Shown: positions 20,665 through 33,116 of the stretch, piece after piece | Numbering within the stretch: the first letter of the stretch is position 1 | How the letters are laid out: each line of letters starts with the position of its first letter | The notes under the pieces: model-generated | The model's database searches: none | What the model saw: only the letters and a program-made list of their open reading frames with translations | What the model was told of the DNA's origin: nothing | Translations under genes and position numbers: made by a program | Source of the DNA: Cutaneotrichosporon cavernicola | Taxonomy: Eukaryota > Basidiomycota > Tremellomycetes > Trichosporonales > Trichosporonaceae | DNA length: 64,000 nucleotides | Assembly (NCBI RefSeq): GCF_030864355.1 | Contig: NC_083393.1 | Coordinates: 3,286,001 to 3,350,000 of the forward strand | Direction of reading: 5' to 3'

Positions 20665-23174
20665 CTAATTTTCTCCCAGCAATACTCTTCCTGTCTCTTC
20701 AAACCACTCGCGCCGCTTGATATAGTGCACGACGACAGTACCGCCCCTCTCAGCACCCAAGTATCGCTCCTCCAATCTCGGGCGCGAGGCCATGAGTGCG
20801 TCGACGCGGGCTGCCATATCCGCGCGCGAGTGGGCGTACTTGTCCACTGCTTCCGTACGTAGTCTGCTCATCGGAGAACCTTCAACCAGCGTCTCGGTCG
20901 CTTCGTCAAAACTTAATCCACGCAGGGGGGGACGGTATCGCTTGCCGAATTGCGAGACTGTCGAGTACGCGTCCATGTCTGCTCCAAATTGCGTGCGCTG
21001 GATCCGCTCCTCATCCGATAGACCATTCAAACGCTCCGCACGGACCCGCGCCACCTCATCGGGAAAGAGGAAGCCGTGGGCGTATACCGTTCCCGACTTT
21101 GGGTGGTCGTAGATCCACGTTCGTTCCGAGTACCACAGTATCTCCTCCTTGTCTGGGTGGGTGCGGAGCCATTGAGATACCAGCTTGTCCTCCTTGCCCT
21201 CGACATGGTCGCGCAGCTCCTCGGTGTCGCGGATGTACTCGGCCAGGTCACGGGAGAGGGCATAGCACTCGCCGGCCATGAAGCGCTCGCGCACGAGATA
21301 GCCCCAGACTGTCTTTGTGCGCCGAGTAACGCGCAAGTGCCGCTCAAACTCGCCCAGCATGATGAACGAGTCGTCGTCCGCCTTGACGATATAGTCGGGC
21401 TTCTTCTCGCCGCGGTAGATCGGCACGGCTTCCTTCCCAGCCTCGCGCTGCGCCACAAACTCCTCCGCACTCGCCTCGGACCGCGGGTGCGAGGGATACT
21501 CGTAGTCGGGGACGATAGCGTGGTCCGCCGCCCACGAGATGAACTTGTGTGTCTTGCCGTCGTTCATGTTCTCGTCCATGTCGAGCACGACAATGTCCTT
21601 GTATTCTGACGTCAGCCTGAACAGGGGCCCAACTAACCTTCCATCTCCGCGTCAACCATTTGCTTGAACTGGGGCCGCGGCCGGCCCATGACGAAGCGGA
21701 GACGGACACCCTCGGTCCCTGGGGTGCGGGATCGCGGGTGGGAAGCGTAGCTCTGGCGGATGAGGTTGCGGCGGTCCACGCCGACGTCGTACGTGAACAC
21801 AGCGATGAACACAGTCGTTGGCTCGAGGTCATCGACGCGCGACCTGCCGTGCATGTTCTCCTGGTGTGGCGCGTAGTCGTGCCCCGGGTACGGCCACAGG
21901 GAGTGGTGTGCTGTCACGGGCTTGAGCGCAGACAGCGGGGGAAGGTGGCCGCCGAGAGCCGAGTTGTCCCAATCGGCGTCCTGGATCGAGAAGATAGTCG
22001 GATAGTCTAGCGACGCGTACTCGCGCCATGGCAGGGCGGCCTTGTCCGGATCGAGGACGTACTTGATCCCGCAGCCCAGGCAGATGCTGAATATCGCGAA
22101 CACGAAGAGAAACAACACGACAGCCCACGGCTCGGACTGGACCCAGTCGACAGCATAGGCTAAGTACTGGGACCCCAGTAAGGTCCGTGATTTTCGGCGC
22201 GTGGTGGTGGCATAGATCTGTTCCCGATCGGATCGACCTCGTTTGATGGTGCTGTCCACAAGTGACATGTAGTCGTACGGGCGAGTCAGCGGCTTGAAGG
22301 GACCGAGTAGCCAGGCCCATTGCCTTGTTCCAAAGGGCAGCCGCGACGTCGCGGGACGCCGCATGGATTGCACAGATGGTCCGCGCCCATGAGAGCGCTT
22401 CCACCACCCCGACGACGCCGTTGGACAGTCATCGTCATCGCCCGCCGAGCTGTCAGAGTACGAGCGGTTGCCTGTGCCCCAGCTCATCTCCTCGCTCAGC
22501 GACATGGACGTGCGCGGCGTGCTGCCGTGCCCGCTGGAGGCCTGGGCGACATAGTCGAGGGATTCGCGGGATGCTGGGGGCGGGGTCGAGAGGGGGAGGA
22601 TGTGGTTGGGGTCTTGTGGAAGGGGTAGGAGTTCGAGAGGCATGGTAGCTGTGGCCGAGAAAGTGCTTGAAACCGGTATGGGCGACAGGCCTGGGGAAAT
22701 GGAGACACGCTGTAGCCTTGGGGCGACAGGTGCACGGTATGGGGGAGGCGGGTCGCCCGGCGTGCCGGAAGGTGCGCGCATCGCGTGTTGTGGCATCAAG
22801 GTCGAGCGAACAGTCATGGCATCCGTTTCTTCGTCAGAGCTTTTGCTTTCAGACCTGGAATGTTCTTGCTGCGTCGGGAGTGGGCTGCGCGCGAACGAAG
22901 GACCAGTGGCGGAGGGTGATAGTGGAGGGCCAGGAGGGTTGCTACCGCGCCGGGTGCCGGAAGGAGAGCGTTCTGTGGTCGGTTTGAGGTCTTGCATAAG
23001 CGAGCCGCGACGACGGGTAGGATTGGACAAGCGGCGGCGGGCCGACGACGATGCGCTGGGAAACTCGTCAAACGTGGCCATGGTGGGTGAGATGGCGGAT
23101 GTGTATGAATCGTGGTCTGGAGCGGACCCTGCGGGTCCCCCGCCAGGCCCGCCAGGTATCCGCGGAGAGGACAT
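20665..23174 (-). CDS. Type II membrane glycosyltransferase, GT31-like (beta-1,3-galactosyltransferase type)
   Basis: Exons 21638-23174 and 20665-21605 give 825 aa. The first 345 or so residues are Ser/Pro-rich and predicted cytosolic. One transmembrane helix follows (AVVLFLFVFAIFSICLGCG, about 352-372). The lumenal part opens with TTVFIAVFTYDVGVDRRNLI..SYASHPRS, the usual GT31 start (I-x-SxxxxRxAIRxTW-like). It then has DIVVLDMDENMNDGKTHK and IVKADDDSFI, the metal-binding DxD region. This looks like the cryptococcal family of Golgi transferases that build wall or capsule glycans; the sugar and acceptor are unknown. The start is uncertain: the frame is open to 23975 with other ATGs, and I chose 23174 (MSSPRIPGGPGG). 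The 32-nt intron joins EMEE to YKDIVV. Confidence 0.82.
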
Positions 23175-24947
23175 GTACAGGCCTGAGCGTTCGCGAGGTG
23201 TGTGTGCGGAGCGGCTTCGGCGGGTGGGAAGGAAGGCGCGGGTGGCGTTGTGGTGGGAGAGATGATGGGTGTTAACGTGGGCCGGTGGGTGGGGTTGGAC
23301 TTGGGAGTGATGATGGTTGTTGGTGGGGTGCGGGGATGCGATATATGTTGAAAATGAGCGTGGGCAATGTGTTGTTGACGTAGACGAAGAAATAGATGTT
23401 GTGGACTGAAACAAGTTCAAGTGGAGTGAATCGAGCGATGCCGAGCGACCTTTACGCCCTGTCCGGTCTCGCCGGTCTAGCCCGTCTCTATTAATTCGGT
23501 GCGCAGTACCTGCAGTGCAACCAACCTGCCCAACCTGGCCAACCTCGGTACTAACACATTTGGGACCATTTATGTCTGGACCTTTGGGGTACCTGCCGTC
23601 TGCCTCCGTCACTCCATTGTCACAGTCACAGTCACCATCCCAAACATGCTCCTCTTTTTGAAGAATTGGAGCATGGTCACAGTTGGTGTCCACACCGTGT
23701 CCAGGGCTCGTGCGAGGGGTAGGCTCGTGCGCCATGAGATCGAGGATCGAGGATTTCAATGTTTGCCCGAGCCTGTCCAGGCTGATGCAAGGCCGGTCTA
23801 AAGTTGGTGCAAGGCTGGTGATGGGCTTGTTGCAAAGTACAAGAGGAAGAGCAGGTTGAAGAGTAAGGGCAGGTGGATGGCAAGATGACTGGAAGCGTAA
23901 GCCAGGTGGTGGTTGCTGTACAATCCAGCGTTCTGGCCCTCGCTGTTGGCTGTGCAAATGTCCATCAGTCCACACTGCGGGCAGTGGGAAGTAGCGGTGT
24001 GGCTGCCCGCATCACATCACAAAGCCACAAAGCCACAAACTGTCCAACTGCCCACCAGCCCACCCACAACAGCAATAACACACGCCAGAGCAACCCCTGA
24101 CCCCCTTGCACTCTCCAGCATTTGAGATCTATAAACCAACCCTCACCTGACAGCCAAAGCTCAGCTACAGCAGTCAGTGTCCATGTCCATGCGACGTTGG
24201 CGCATCTCGCTACGACAATGAACAAATATTGGTCACACCATCCAAACGTCTGTGGGCGCTTGTGGCCGCATGGCCATCGATCCGACAGGCAAGACAATTG
24301 GGCAATTGAGGCATTCTATCATGTACCTTTCCTTTTCTAAATCCGCTCTACGTTCGTTGTCCCGCTCATCGTACCGTGCGGAACGAGGGAAAAACGACAA
24401 GATGGAACGAATGAGGGAGGGGGCCTGAGCGCCTGAGACAGCCACCGACGCACAGATCTGGAGAGGCACGGGGCTGACCTTTCCCTTTGGGCCAGACAAA
24501 ATGCATCCGGATGACATCAAAGATCCGGCCGTCGTGCCCGAGAGAATAAAGTGGCAACGTAGTCTATCTAATCTTCTAATCGATATCAAAGATACGATAC
24601 GGGCGCCGGGGAGGCAAGGTCCTGGTGTGGGACCCTGTCGCCGCTGAGAGCATCTTGTCGCGAGTGCAAAGTTGGGTTGGGTCGTGTTCCATAACTATGC
24701 CGCTATTCCGACCAAGGCTGGATCGTTGGCCAGTGCCCGCCTTGGCCACGTGTCGGCCACTGCGGGCACTAATGAGTAGAATGGGTATAGTGGGATAGGG
24801 AGGCAGCCACGTGTGTTTACGTCATCAAACAAACCTCGTCACGACTCGTCAACACAATCGCCACTCAAAAGACTTGAACATTCGCAACTCATCCATCCAT
24901 CCGCCCATTCATCCATCCACCCAGTGCCCGGTCTCATCCACCCCGCC
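23175..24947. other. Intergenic, possible 5' extension of the GT31-like gene
   Basis: About 1.8 kb. Up to 23975 the GT31-like frame stays open, so part may be 5' UTR or extra N-terminus. Beyond that I see no gene. A CATC-rich run (24889-24921) forms the 5' leader side of the next gene. Confidence 0.4.
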
Positions 24948-25715
24948 ATGGGCCCGCCGAAGCATGCGCCGCTCGTGTTCCCGCGCGACCGGTGGCCCAC
25001 CAAGTCGTACTTCCCGCCCCGCGGCCTGGCGCGCGCCACGGCCGAGACCCGCGTCCGGTTCGCGGCGCAGCAGGCCAGCCGCAAGCTAGCGCGCGCCCTG
25101 GCACATGCGGACGGGCCCGCCGATGCGGCCGACTTTGACATGGGCGTCGTCGACGCCGTGCTGCAGCTGTGGGTGGGCGGCCGCGACCCGACTGACTCCA
25201 GGCTCGACCAGGCCCGCACCCGGTGCGTCGACACGCAGACGGCCCTCACGGACAGCGTCGCAGCATGGCACGTGTGGCTGCGCGAGGCGTCTGCCGCGGT
25301 CGCAGAGATTGTGCGTAGCTCTGACATCGAACAAGGAGATGTCGGCTGACCGTCGCAGGGCAAGGAGACTATGGAGCAGGCGCCCGGCTGTGCCCAGTTT
25401 GTCAACACTGTCCTCGCCCCGGAGGAGATGCAGCGCCGGTCCGACCTCGTTATCTCCTGCATCAACCAAGTGTGGCGGATCGGCGACACGCGCGTGTCGT
25501 ACAGTCCACCGCCCATGACACCCGCAGTGCGTGCGGTGCTCGCGCGGTACGGGCCGGGGGACATGGAGAAGAGCCTCGTGCGGCCCACTGTCGTCATGGA
25601 CGTCCACGGCAGTCAGCTGCGGACCGTCTACATCGGGTGGGACGGCCAGCAAGTCGACAGCAACGATCCGCGCGTACACGCCCTGATGGGCGACGCTGCC
25701 GGGCCCGAACCGTAG
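24948..25715 (+). CDS. Hypothetical protein, two exons
   Basis: Exons 24948-25310 and 25359-25715 give 239 aa (48-nt intron, GTGCGT...GGCTGACCGTCGCAG). It starts MGPPKHAPLVFPRDRWPTKS. The first exon is Ala/Arg-rich and helical (ETRVRFAAQQASRKLARALA; then DFDMGVVDAVLQLWVGGRDP). The second ends in a compact beta-like segment (VVMDVHGSQLRTVYIGWDGQ) and a short Gly/Pro tail. No signal peptide or membrane helix is seen. I do not recognise a family; strong GC3 bias and an in-phase intron support it as a gene. It converges on SSZ1, with 444 bp between stops. Confidence 0.6.
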
Positions 25716-26159
25716 GCCGACATCAAGTCGCCCGCACTGCCGCACCGTGCGCGCGTCCGCCGCCATGTTCCATGTTCTCTGACGGCTGCCCGCTGCATCG
25801 CCGTTCCTTGTTGTATCACCTGTTTCATACACACTGTATTGTATTGTGGACCCGCACTCGACGTTACCGTCGGAGATGTGTTCAGTGGATGTATTTCGTT
25901 TTGCCATGGTTGAGGGGGTTTTGTTACGACCGTGCCAATCCTAATAGATCACGTCCGTAACACCTGATTACATCATGGGCCCTCTACGATAACCGACGAT
26001 AACCATACCAAAGCCATAGAGTCTCTACGACTCTCGGTACGATACTCATAGAGTCTCTACGGCTCTCATACGACATTCCACCAAACTCATAACGGGACCC
26101 ACCGACTCTCACCGAATCTCTACCGACATTCATACTCAAAATAGTATGCGTCTATCAAC
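25716..26159. other. Convergent 3' region with degenerate repeats
   Basis: This interval holds the 3' ends of the hypothetical gene and SSZ1. The segment CATAGAGTCTCTACGACTCT occurs at 26015 and, with one change, at 26047. Weaker copies of ...ACTCTC..TCTCTAC run on to about 26140. Confidence 0.6.
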
Positions 26160-28066
26160 TTAGATGCCGACCTCGAAGCGGTCGGCCGCCGACTCGTTGC
26201 CCTCCTCCCAGGCGGCGACCTGGACCGAGCCGTTCTTCTGGACAATCACCTCGAGGATGAGCTGCTTGCCCTCGGCGACCTCAACCTCGACAGCGCCCAA
26301 GCACATCTTCTTGCGGAGGACACCTGTCCTGACCTCCTCGGGCTCGTCGTCGCTGAACTCGTCCTCGTCGTCCTCGTCCTTGGGGGGAGGGTCCATCTTC
26401 TCGACCTTGACCTCGTCCTTACCCTCCCAGACCTCGACGGCGACGCGACCAGCGGAAGCGACGGGGATCGCCACTCGCCTCCGGGCGGGGAGCGGGGCGC
26501 CGACCTCCATGATCTTGGCGGCCAGCTCGTCGCCCTCCGCACCGGGGAGAGCGATGCCGATGGGGGCGGCGCTAGTAGGGAGAGGGTTGGCGGCGAGAGC
26601 GAGAACGTCGGCAATGTTCACGCGCGAGTCCATGTGGGTGAGGTGCTGGGCCTGGATGGCACAGCCGATGGCAATGACCTCGGAGGGGTCGCAGGCCGAA
26701 GTGACAGGCACGGTAGGGGGAACAAGGTAGGTGAGGTGCTGCTGGAGACCGGGGAAGAGAGTCGAGGCACCAGCAAGGAGAATCTCGTCGATCTGAGAGA
26801 GCTCGAGGCCGGCTTCGGCAAGGACCGACTTGAGCTTGTCGCCGACCTTGGAGTAGACCGACAAGACGAGGCCGTCGAAGCGGATGCGGTTGATCATAGT
26901 CGAGAGGTCGTAGCCGTCCTTGAGCGACTCGACGGCGCAGGTGGCAGCACCAGCCGAGGCCGAGAGCGAGCGCTTGGTGTGCTCAATGGCAAGGCGGAGC
27001 TTGGCTTCGGCACGCTTGTCCTGCGCCGACGAAGCCTCGGAGCAGGGCAAGTCGAGGGCAATCTTGGTCTTCTTGGTAAACTCCTTGGCAAAGTGCTTGA
27101 TGAGGTGGTTGTCAAACTCGCGCCCGCCGAGCTTGTCGTCACGGCCCTTGCCGAGGACAGTGTACTCGCCGTCGGTGACGGCAACCACCGAGATCGAAAG
27201 CGAGGTCTCGCCCATGTCGAGCACGACAACCTTCTTGTCGCGCGCCTCCTCCTCTCCAGCGTTGCCCTCCTCGGGCTCGCCAAGGAGGCCATTCTCCTTG
27301 CGCTCCTCGGGCATGCCAGCGTGGTAGCCGACAAGCACGGCCGCAGCCTCGTCGAGGACCTCGATGACGTTGATGCCAGCCTCCTTTGCAGCCTCCTCGA
27401 GGGCCTTGGTCTGGTCGGGAGTGAACCAAGTAGGAGCCGAGACGACGCAGTGGGTGGGCTTGGAGCCGAGGAAGTCAGTGGCTGAGGCAAACAGCGAGTC
27501 GAGGAAGAGGGTGGTGATCTCCGGAACGGTGATGGTCTTCTTGGCGGGCGTGGGCTCCTGGGGCACGGGGGTAGCGGTGCCCGAGGGAGCAGCCGAGGCG
27601 AAGCGCGAAGCCGGGGTCGAGGCAGGGGGAGGGGGAGGAATCATAATGTCGACAGTGTAAGCGGGAGTCTTGGACTCGGGGATGAGAGGCGCGGCGAGGA
27701 TGGCAGTGTGGTCGACCTCGTCGTAGGTGTGGCCGAGGAGGTTGCGGAAGCCCATGATCGTGTTGTGGCCGTTCTTGACGAGGTGCTGCTTGGCACCATT
27801 GCCAATGTACACCTGGTCCTCGACGTACGAGACGGCACAAGCGATCTGGCGCTCGCCGTCCTCGTTGGCGATGCACTCTGCTTGTCCATCCTTGTCAATG
27901 ACCGCGATGGACGCGTACGACTGGCCAAAGTTGATGCCAAGAATGACGGGCTCGGACCTGCCGTCAGCATCTTGTTTGTGGGTGTGGGCGCGCGCGCAAG
28001 GTCGCATCACAATTTCGAAGGTGCGCGCCTCTGGTTGTCCAACCCGAGTAGCGATCCACACACATT
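26160..28066 (-). CDS. SSZ1: Ribosome-associated Hsp70 Ssz1 (RAC subunit)
   Basis: The body from 27960 down to 26160 is one long exon starting EPVILGINFGQSYASIAVID. That is the Ssz1 form of the Hsp70 phosphate-1 motif, lacking the canonical DLGTT. Other nucleotide-domain blocks are VVLDMGETSLSISVV, GGREFDNHL and ILLAGASTLFPG. The substrate-binding part is short and divergent, with an acidic linker (PPPKDEDDEDEFSDDEPEEV), as in fungal Ssz1. Ssz1 pairs with the J-protein zuotin and activates ribosome-bound Ssb on nascent chains. The 5' end is unresolved. The first ATG after a pyrimidine-rich leader is at 28066, and an intron probably lies between it and about 27965 (CTGACGGCAG), but no donor gives a fully convincing phase. 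An unspliced in-frame ATG exists at 28061. Confidence 0.88.
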
Positions 28067-29737
28067 TTTGGGTTCAAGATGAAAGGGAAAGAGGTCGGAA
28101 GACGAAGAAGATGGAGTGTCCAAGGAGTGGGATGATGTTGCTCCTGTTTGTTGGTTTGCTGTGCTTGGCTACTGTATGTGGGCCAAGATACACGAGCTTT
28201 TAGTTGGCTACTGTATGGTACTGTGGTCTGTCCAAAAAGTTGAACTGGAAACCAACCTTGGACCTTCGTCATTACCGTGTCAAAACTGCCACACTCATTC
28301 TGTCAATCGGCATTAACTACAACAGCACGTGATTTACACGTGACAATATCTTTGATATTTCAGAGTTGTTGGTTTTCTGTACCTGAATGGAATGTTTCAT
28401 AGTAAAAGGTGTTATAAAGGTAACATTCAGGGGAACAGGGGTAATCAAGGGAATGATAAGGGGCTAGTTTGGAACAAGAAGCGCCACCATCAACCCTCAT
28501 TAACCTTTTCCCTTTAATCTCCTTAACGTCTTGTTCTCTCTCTCTCTTTCTCTCTCGCGTTCCACTTTCTTGATACTCTAATCCAAAACGTCAATCAACG
28601 CACTGTTAATCTTCATCCTCTCGGCATCTCTGTTGCATCCTCCTTGGACAAACGCGCTGGGCGACGCCGTCGTCTGCGGATCTCCCCTTGGGGGTTGAAC
28701 TAAACACGCTCTAGAAAGTGTGACAGCTAACGAGACGGGTTGAACGCCATTCCATTTTGCCCGGGTATCCCTTTGATTCGTGAACCCGATGGACAATGTT
28801 GGCGTCTTCCTTCTCCCTGGAGAACTGACTCTCTCGCTCTCCCTCTCTTTCTTTCTTTCTCTCTCTCTCTCTCTCCCAAACCACCCATGGCACACATAGT
28901 GTACCACTTGTTTCGCGAGGATCACATCCGACAGCCAACAACCAGGTTTGCCCTCTGGTAGCCTCCGTCTGGTAAGCAACTGGTACTGTATGGCATTCCC
29001 TGTTGTGACCCCCAGCGTACCAGGTTGGGATGAAAACTGGGTCTGTGCTGGTTGACAGGTAAGGCATGGCAAGGGTGCAAAGGCAATGCAAAGGAGAGAA
29101 GGAGACGATGAACGCCACGAGTAGAGGACAGAGAGCCGCAACTACCACCCAAAATGACAATCACCCTCCCTTCCCCCAACCCCCGCGGCCCCCGACTTGG
29201 TCACTTGGCCCCACTCTCTCTCTCTCTCTCTCTCCCTCTCTGGCTCACCCGTGCACCTATACACCTGTATACCTGTATACCTGTATGTATCCCTCAACTG
29301 GATCCCTCTCCCACTCCCTCACTGTCTTGTTGTCTCTCTCTCCATTGCATTCCTTTGTCCCATTTACCAGTACCAACATCTTGCGCTCACTCACTCACGT
29401 CCTCTCCACGTCCTCCTCCTCCTCCTCCCCTCGCGGCTCCCCACCCCTTATCCACATCATCATCTCGTCCATCGTTGCCTGTGCCCGACTCATTCCAGCC
29501 GTGCGCTCAACGACCATCCCAGACTCTCCAGCGATAATCGGACGGCCGTACAACACACATCACCACCCTCCTTTGCCCTGCACTTACTGGTCACCTGCTC
29601 CAACTACGTCCGCGCCCAGCGACCCCTCTCTAACTCCATCCTTTCCTTCGTCTCCACCAACACTCTTCCTTTGCTCCTCCCTTCTCCGACATCTGCCTAC
29701 TTGTCCCTTCCTCCTCCTCACCCTCAGGCAGATATAA
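28067..29737. other. Divergent intergenic region with CT microsatellites
   Basis: About 1.7 kb between the SSZ1 start and the CRIB gene start. CT/CTTT-rich runs sit at about 28535-28557, 28829-28875 and 29213-29240. An ACCTGTAT decamer is repeated near 29265-29290. The right end is strongly pyrimidine-rich (29390-29735) and probably forms the leader of the CRIB gene. No gene is supported. Confidence 0.5.
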
Positions 29738-32700
29738 ATGTCCGCTTCTCATTCCCCAGCATGGAGGAATACAAAGACCTTCCCGACAACTACGCTCGAG
29801 CGCACAGGCAATGAAACGTATGTAGGCAGGGTAGTATGGCCTGAAGCTGGCCAGGCTGTTCGAGCGCTCGCGCTAATCTTTCCAGACCATTGCGAGAACG
29901 ACGAGGGTTGGACTCTCTTCCCTCCCCGCGTCCACCATTCTCGCACAGCCATTCCACCAACACGACACCGCGTAGCCCGCAGCACGACCTACACACCACC
30001 GCAAGCTCGGCTTCATTACGGCCGCCTCAGTCCCCCGCGCCTAGCCTAACTCCAAGCATGGCTAGCCTTACTCCTAGCCAAGCGCCGAGCTTTGCACCCA
30101 GCTTTGCACCCAGCTTTGCGCCCAGCTTCGCGCCCAGCACTGACTCACGGCGAGGGCTGTTCCGACGGACCCATCGCGCGTCAACATCCATCTCGCCTCC
30201 CACGTCGATATCCATCTCTCAGACGCAGTGGCAACCTACCATGCCATCGGCAATACTGAGCGGACGGGAGCCCACGCGCCCCACAGCCTCTCGTTCAGTC
30301 TCGGACAGTGTCATGCCTACATTTCAGCCCAAGCCTAAACTACAGCGGAAGAAGTCGAACGCGTCACTCCTGTACCAAGGCCTTGGGCGTGGTTTGTCTC
30401 GTGTTGGCAGTGTAATGCGCCGTGGTGGCAACAGCAACAACAATAGTGCGCCCGCCGCAGATCCACAACCCTCCTCGAGCAGCACGGCCACGAGCAGCGT
30501 CGCATCGTCCCATACCACGGGGACAAAAGGTCGCCGAGCACCAAAACGCAGCGGCAGCACGACTCTGCAAGACCTGTGCGAGGAGGCTGAGAGTGCTGCC
30601 GAGAGAGACATGGGTGCCAGGGCACGAGCGGTTCCGATCAAGAGGTCGACTCCTTTGTCGACATACCTGCCACCACCACCACCGGAGAAGACGAACGGTG
30701 TCAGCCGCCCGTTCAACGTACAAGTGAGTGCTACATTCCTTCCTCGACTTGAGCTTACCTTCTTAGCACGCGTTGCACGTCACACCCGACCTTGACGGTC
30801 TACCTTCTGAATGGCTTGAATCGCTCAAAGCACAGGGCGTAACAGATCACGATCTGCTTCTGATCACAAGCGCTCAGCGTCGCCAACGTACAGTGCCTCG
30901 TCATCCGATTGTGCGTACAATCACTCCGATTGGCACTAGCCGTCCACCTTCTCCAGACAGCTCTCGGCCTACGAGTGCGGCGCCATCACCGTCACCTGCC
31001 AAGACGGAATCTACCCTTTCAGCAACACCCTCAAAGGACGCAACGCCACCAACCAAGGGATTACCTCGAGCGCGGGCCACGACTATTACCCGTCTGGGTC
31101 CACCAGTTTCGGCGAATCCCGCAACCAGTTCACCGTCTCAACTAACTGTTCCCGACCAACAGACGCGCGGGAGAGGTCGCGGAAGATCGCCGACTATCAC
31201 GTCACCGCCAGCCTCAAGCCGCCGCAGTCTCAGTGCCCCGCAGGAGCGTGTAGTGACGGTTAAGCGTTCGGACAGCCTCTTAGGCAAGCTTCTTGACGAA
31301 ATTGACTCCAAGAGCTCGAGGCCGCCGCACGCCACGGACAGTGAGGATGAAGAAGAGGTCAGTGAAGCCCCGGAGACGTCGTTGCATCCACGGTTCCGTG
31401 TTAACAAGCAGTTGGAGCGGCGTCTTTCGGAAGACTTGCGTGGTTTCCACGACATCAGGATTCCAGGTGAGGATGGGTGGGCGGCAAGCATGCTCGCCGC
31501 TTGGGACAAGGACAACACGCTTGTGCACGAGGTCAGGGGCTTGGGACCGTCTATCCTTGCTCGTCGCTTGACACAAGATGGACCCCATCGGCCACAGTCC
31601 GTTGGGCAGCCATTATCAATCCCTTCATCTTCCTCAACCGGCCGGTCACCGACTCCTGACGCCTCGGCCTACGTCGGCGGACTGAGTAAGCCGCGCTCCA
31701 CGTCATCGCTGGCGATTCCATCTGTGGATGTGGACGACGTGGATGACTCGAGCAGCAGCTACTATGTCCGCCGGCGGTCGAAGAGTTTTGACCAGCACAT
31801 TGTCGACCGGAGCACGCTGTACTCGCCTCCTCCGCCGCCTCCTCATCCCCAGCGCAACGCTCCCAACGCTGGCGACACGCCACCAACGTCGTTCCGCTCA
31901 CCTCACGCCGGTAGACTCCGCGCGTCCTGCGACTCGTTCGGTGTGGCGCATACGATCAGTACGCGAAGCAGTTTCATTGCTGCGTCGAACGTTAGCCAGC
32001 GCAGCCAGGAGAGTCGGTACCGACGCCACAGCGATGAGTCGTTGGAAGGACGCGTGCAAACTGACGATTCTCACACCACTCCGGAGCCGTCGCCATCGCG
32101 CTCGTCAAGCGAGCTCAACCTCGGCACACCACCCACATCCGACATGTCGGCTGGTGGCAACGCATCAGCCGCGCACTCAGACACGAAAGACCGCTCTCTT
32201 ATCCATGAGCGCCTCAGCGTCGCGTCGGCGATCGAGGCGGCCCGCTATCGAACAGTGAGCATGCCGATCGGGTCTGTCGACCCGCCGTCCACTGTGCCCG
32301 TCGACCACGAGACACGCCACCTCTCGCTCCCAGGTGACCACCACGGCCTGATCAGGGAACCGTCACCGGCACCCTCCAGTGTCGAGTCGCTCAACTCAAC
32401 AATGGCCCACCCCTGCTCGCCAACCGAGGAGGATTTCTACGACCAGTATCTCGGCGTTGGGTGGTGTTCGGCCTGCAGCGTCTCCCAGACCCAGGGCATT
32501 GGCAACATGCCAGCCGCGAGCGCGTCTGCCCTCGGCCTGAGCCTCAACACCCAGCTCGAGCACACGTGTACTCTGGGTTTAGGGCGGCATGCCAGTGTTC
32601 GCTCACAAGCGTCGTCGTACGGTGCGGACCGGGCTTCTGTCCTCAGCGCCGGAGGGACGAGCCAGCTGAGTCGCATGAGTTCGATAGCGAGCAGCACGCA

Positions 32701-32962
32701 CTCGTACAACCTCCACGAGGTGACAGTGCACCGCGCGTACACGCGCGTGCTGCGGCGCGTTCCTGAACGCAGCGAAACTCAGCACTCTTCCGAAGCGCCC
32801 AGCGAGGTTGGCGGCGGGGAGAGTGAGGCGGACATGAGCGCGAGTGCCAACAGCGCCGACAACTGGTACAGCGCACGGCAGAGCATGCAGAGTGGCTCGA
32901 GTGCGATATCCGCGCTCGAGGAGGCGGTCTGGCGCGTCGCCGCGCGTGAGGGGTGTGTCTGA
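29738..32962 (+). CDS. Large CRIB (p21-binding) domain protein without kinase domain
   Basis: Exons 29738-29817, 29886-30723 and 30767-32962 give 1037 aa. The second junction completes a canonical CRIB motif, VSRPFNVQHALHVTP, followed by DLDGLPSEWLESLKAQGVT (about residues 299-331). This is the PAK-type PBD that binds GTP-loaded Cdc42 or Rac. No kinase domain follows. The other 95 per cent is Ser/Pro-rich and disordered, with a five-fold AP-S-F repeat near residue 85 (Q-APSFAPSFAPSFAPS), basic stretches (KPKLQRKKSN) and many SP/TP sites. It is probably a Cdc42 effector or scaffold in polarity. The first intron is accepted because it links MSASHSPAWRNTK... in phase to the long frame. I recognise no named orthologue. 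Confidence 0.82.
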
Positions 32963-33116
32963 GTCACCCGATTGCCAGAGTACTCCGCGCGACAAATAGC
33001 GGTAGTATAGTAATTGCTCGCTCGAGTTGTCAAAGGACCTTGTCAGGATTTTTCGGTCTGTCCATAATGGGTATTATAAGGTATACAATGCATGCTCCTC
33101 TGGTAAACGGAAGGTT

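Noticed and set aside
24233..24589. 118-codon minus-strand open frame
   Set aside because: No motif, lies in promoter-like DNA between two genes.
26634..27485. 283-codon plus-strand open frame
   Set aside because: Antisense shadow of SSZ1 with no motif.
28535..29240. CT-rich runs as remnants of a transposable element
   Set aside because: Only simple-sequence tracts; no terminal repeats, target duplications or transposase/RT fragments seen.
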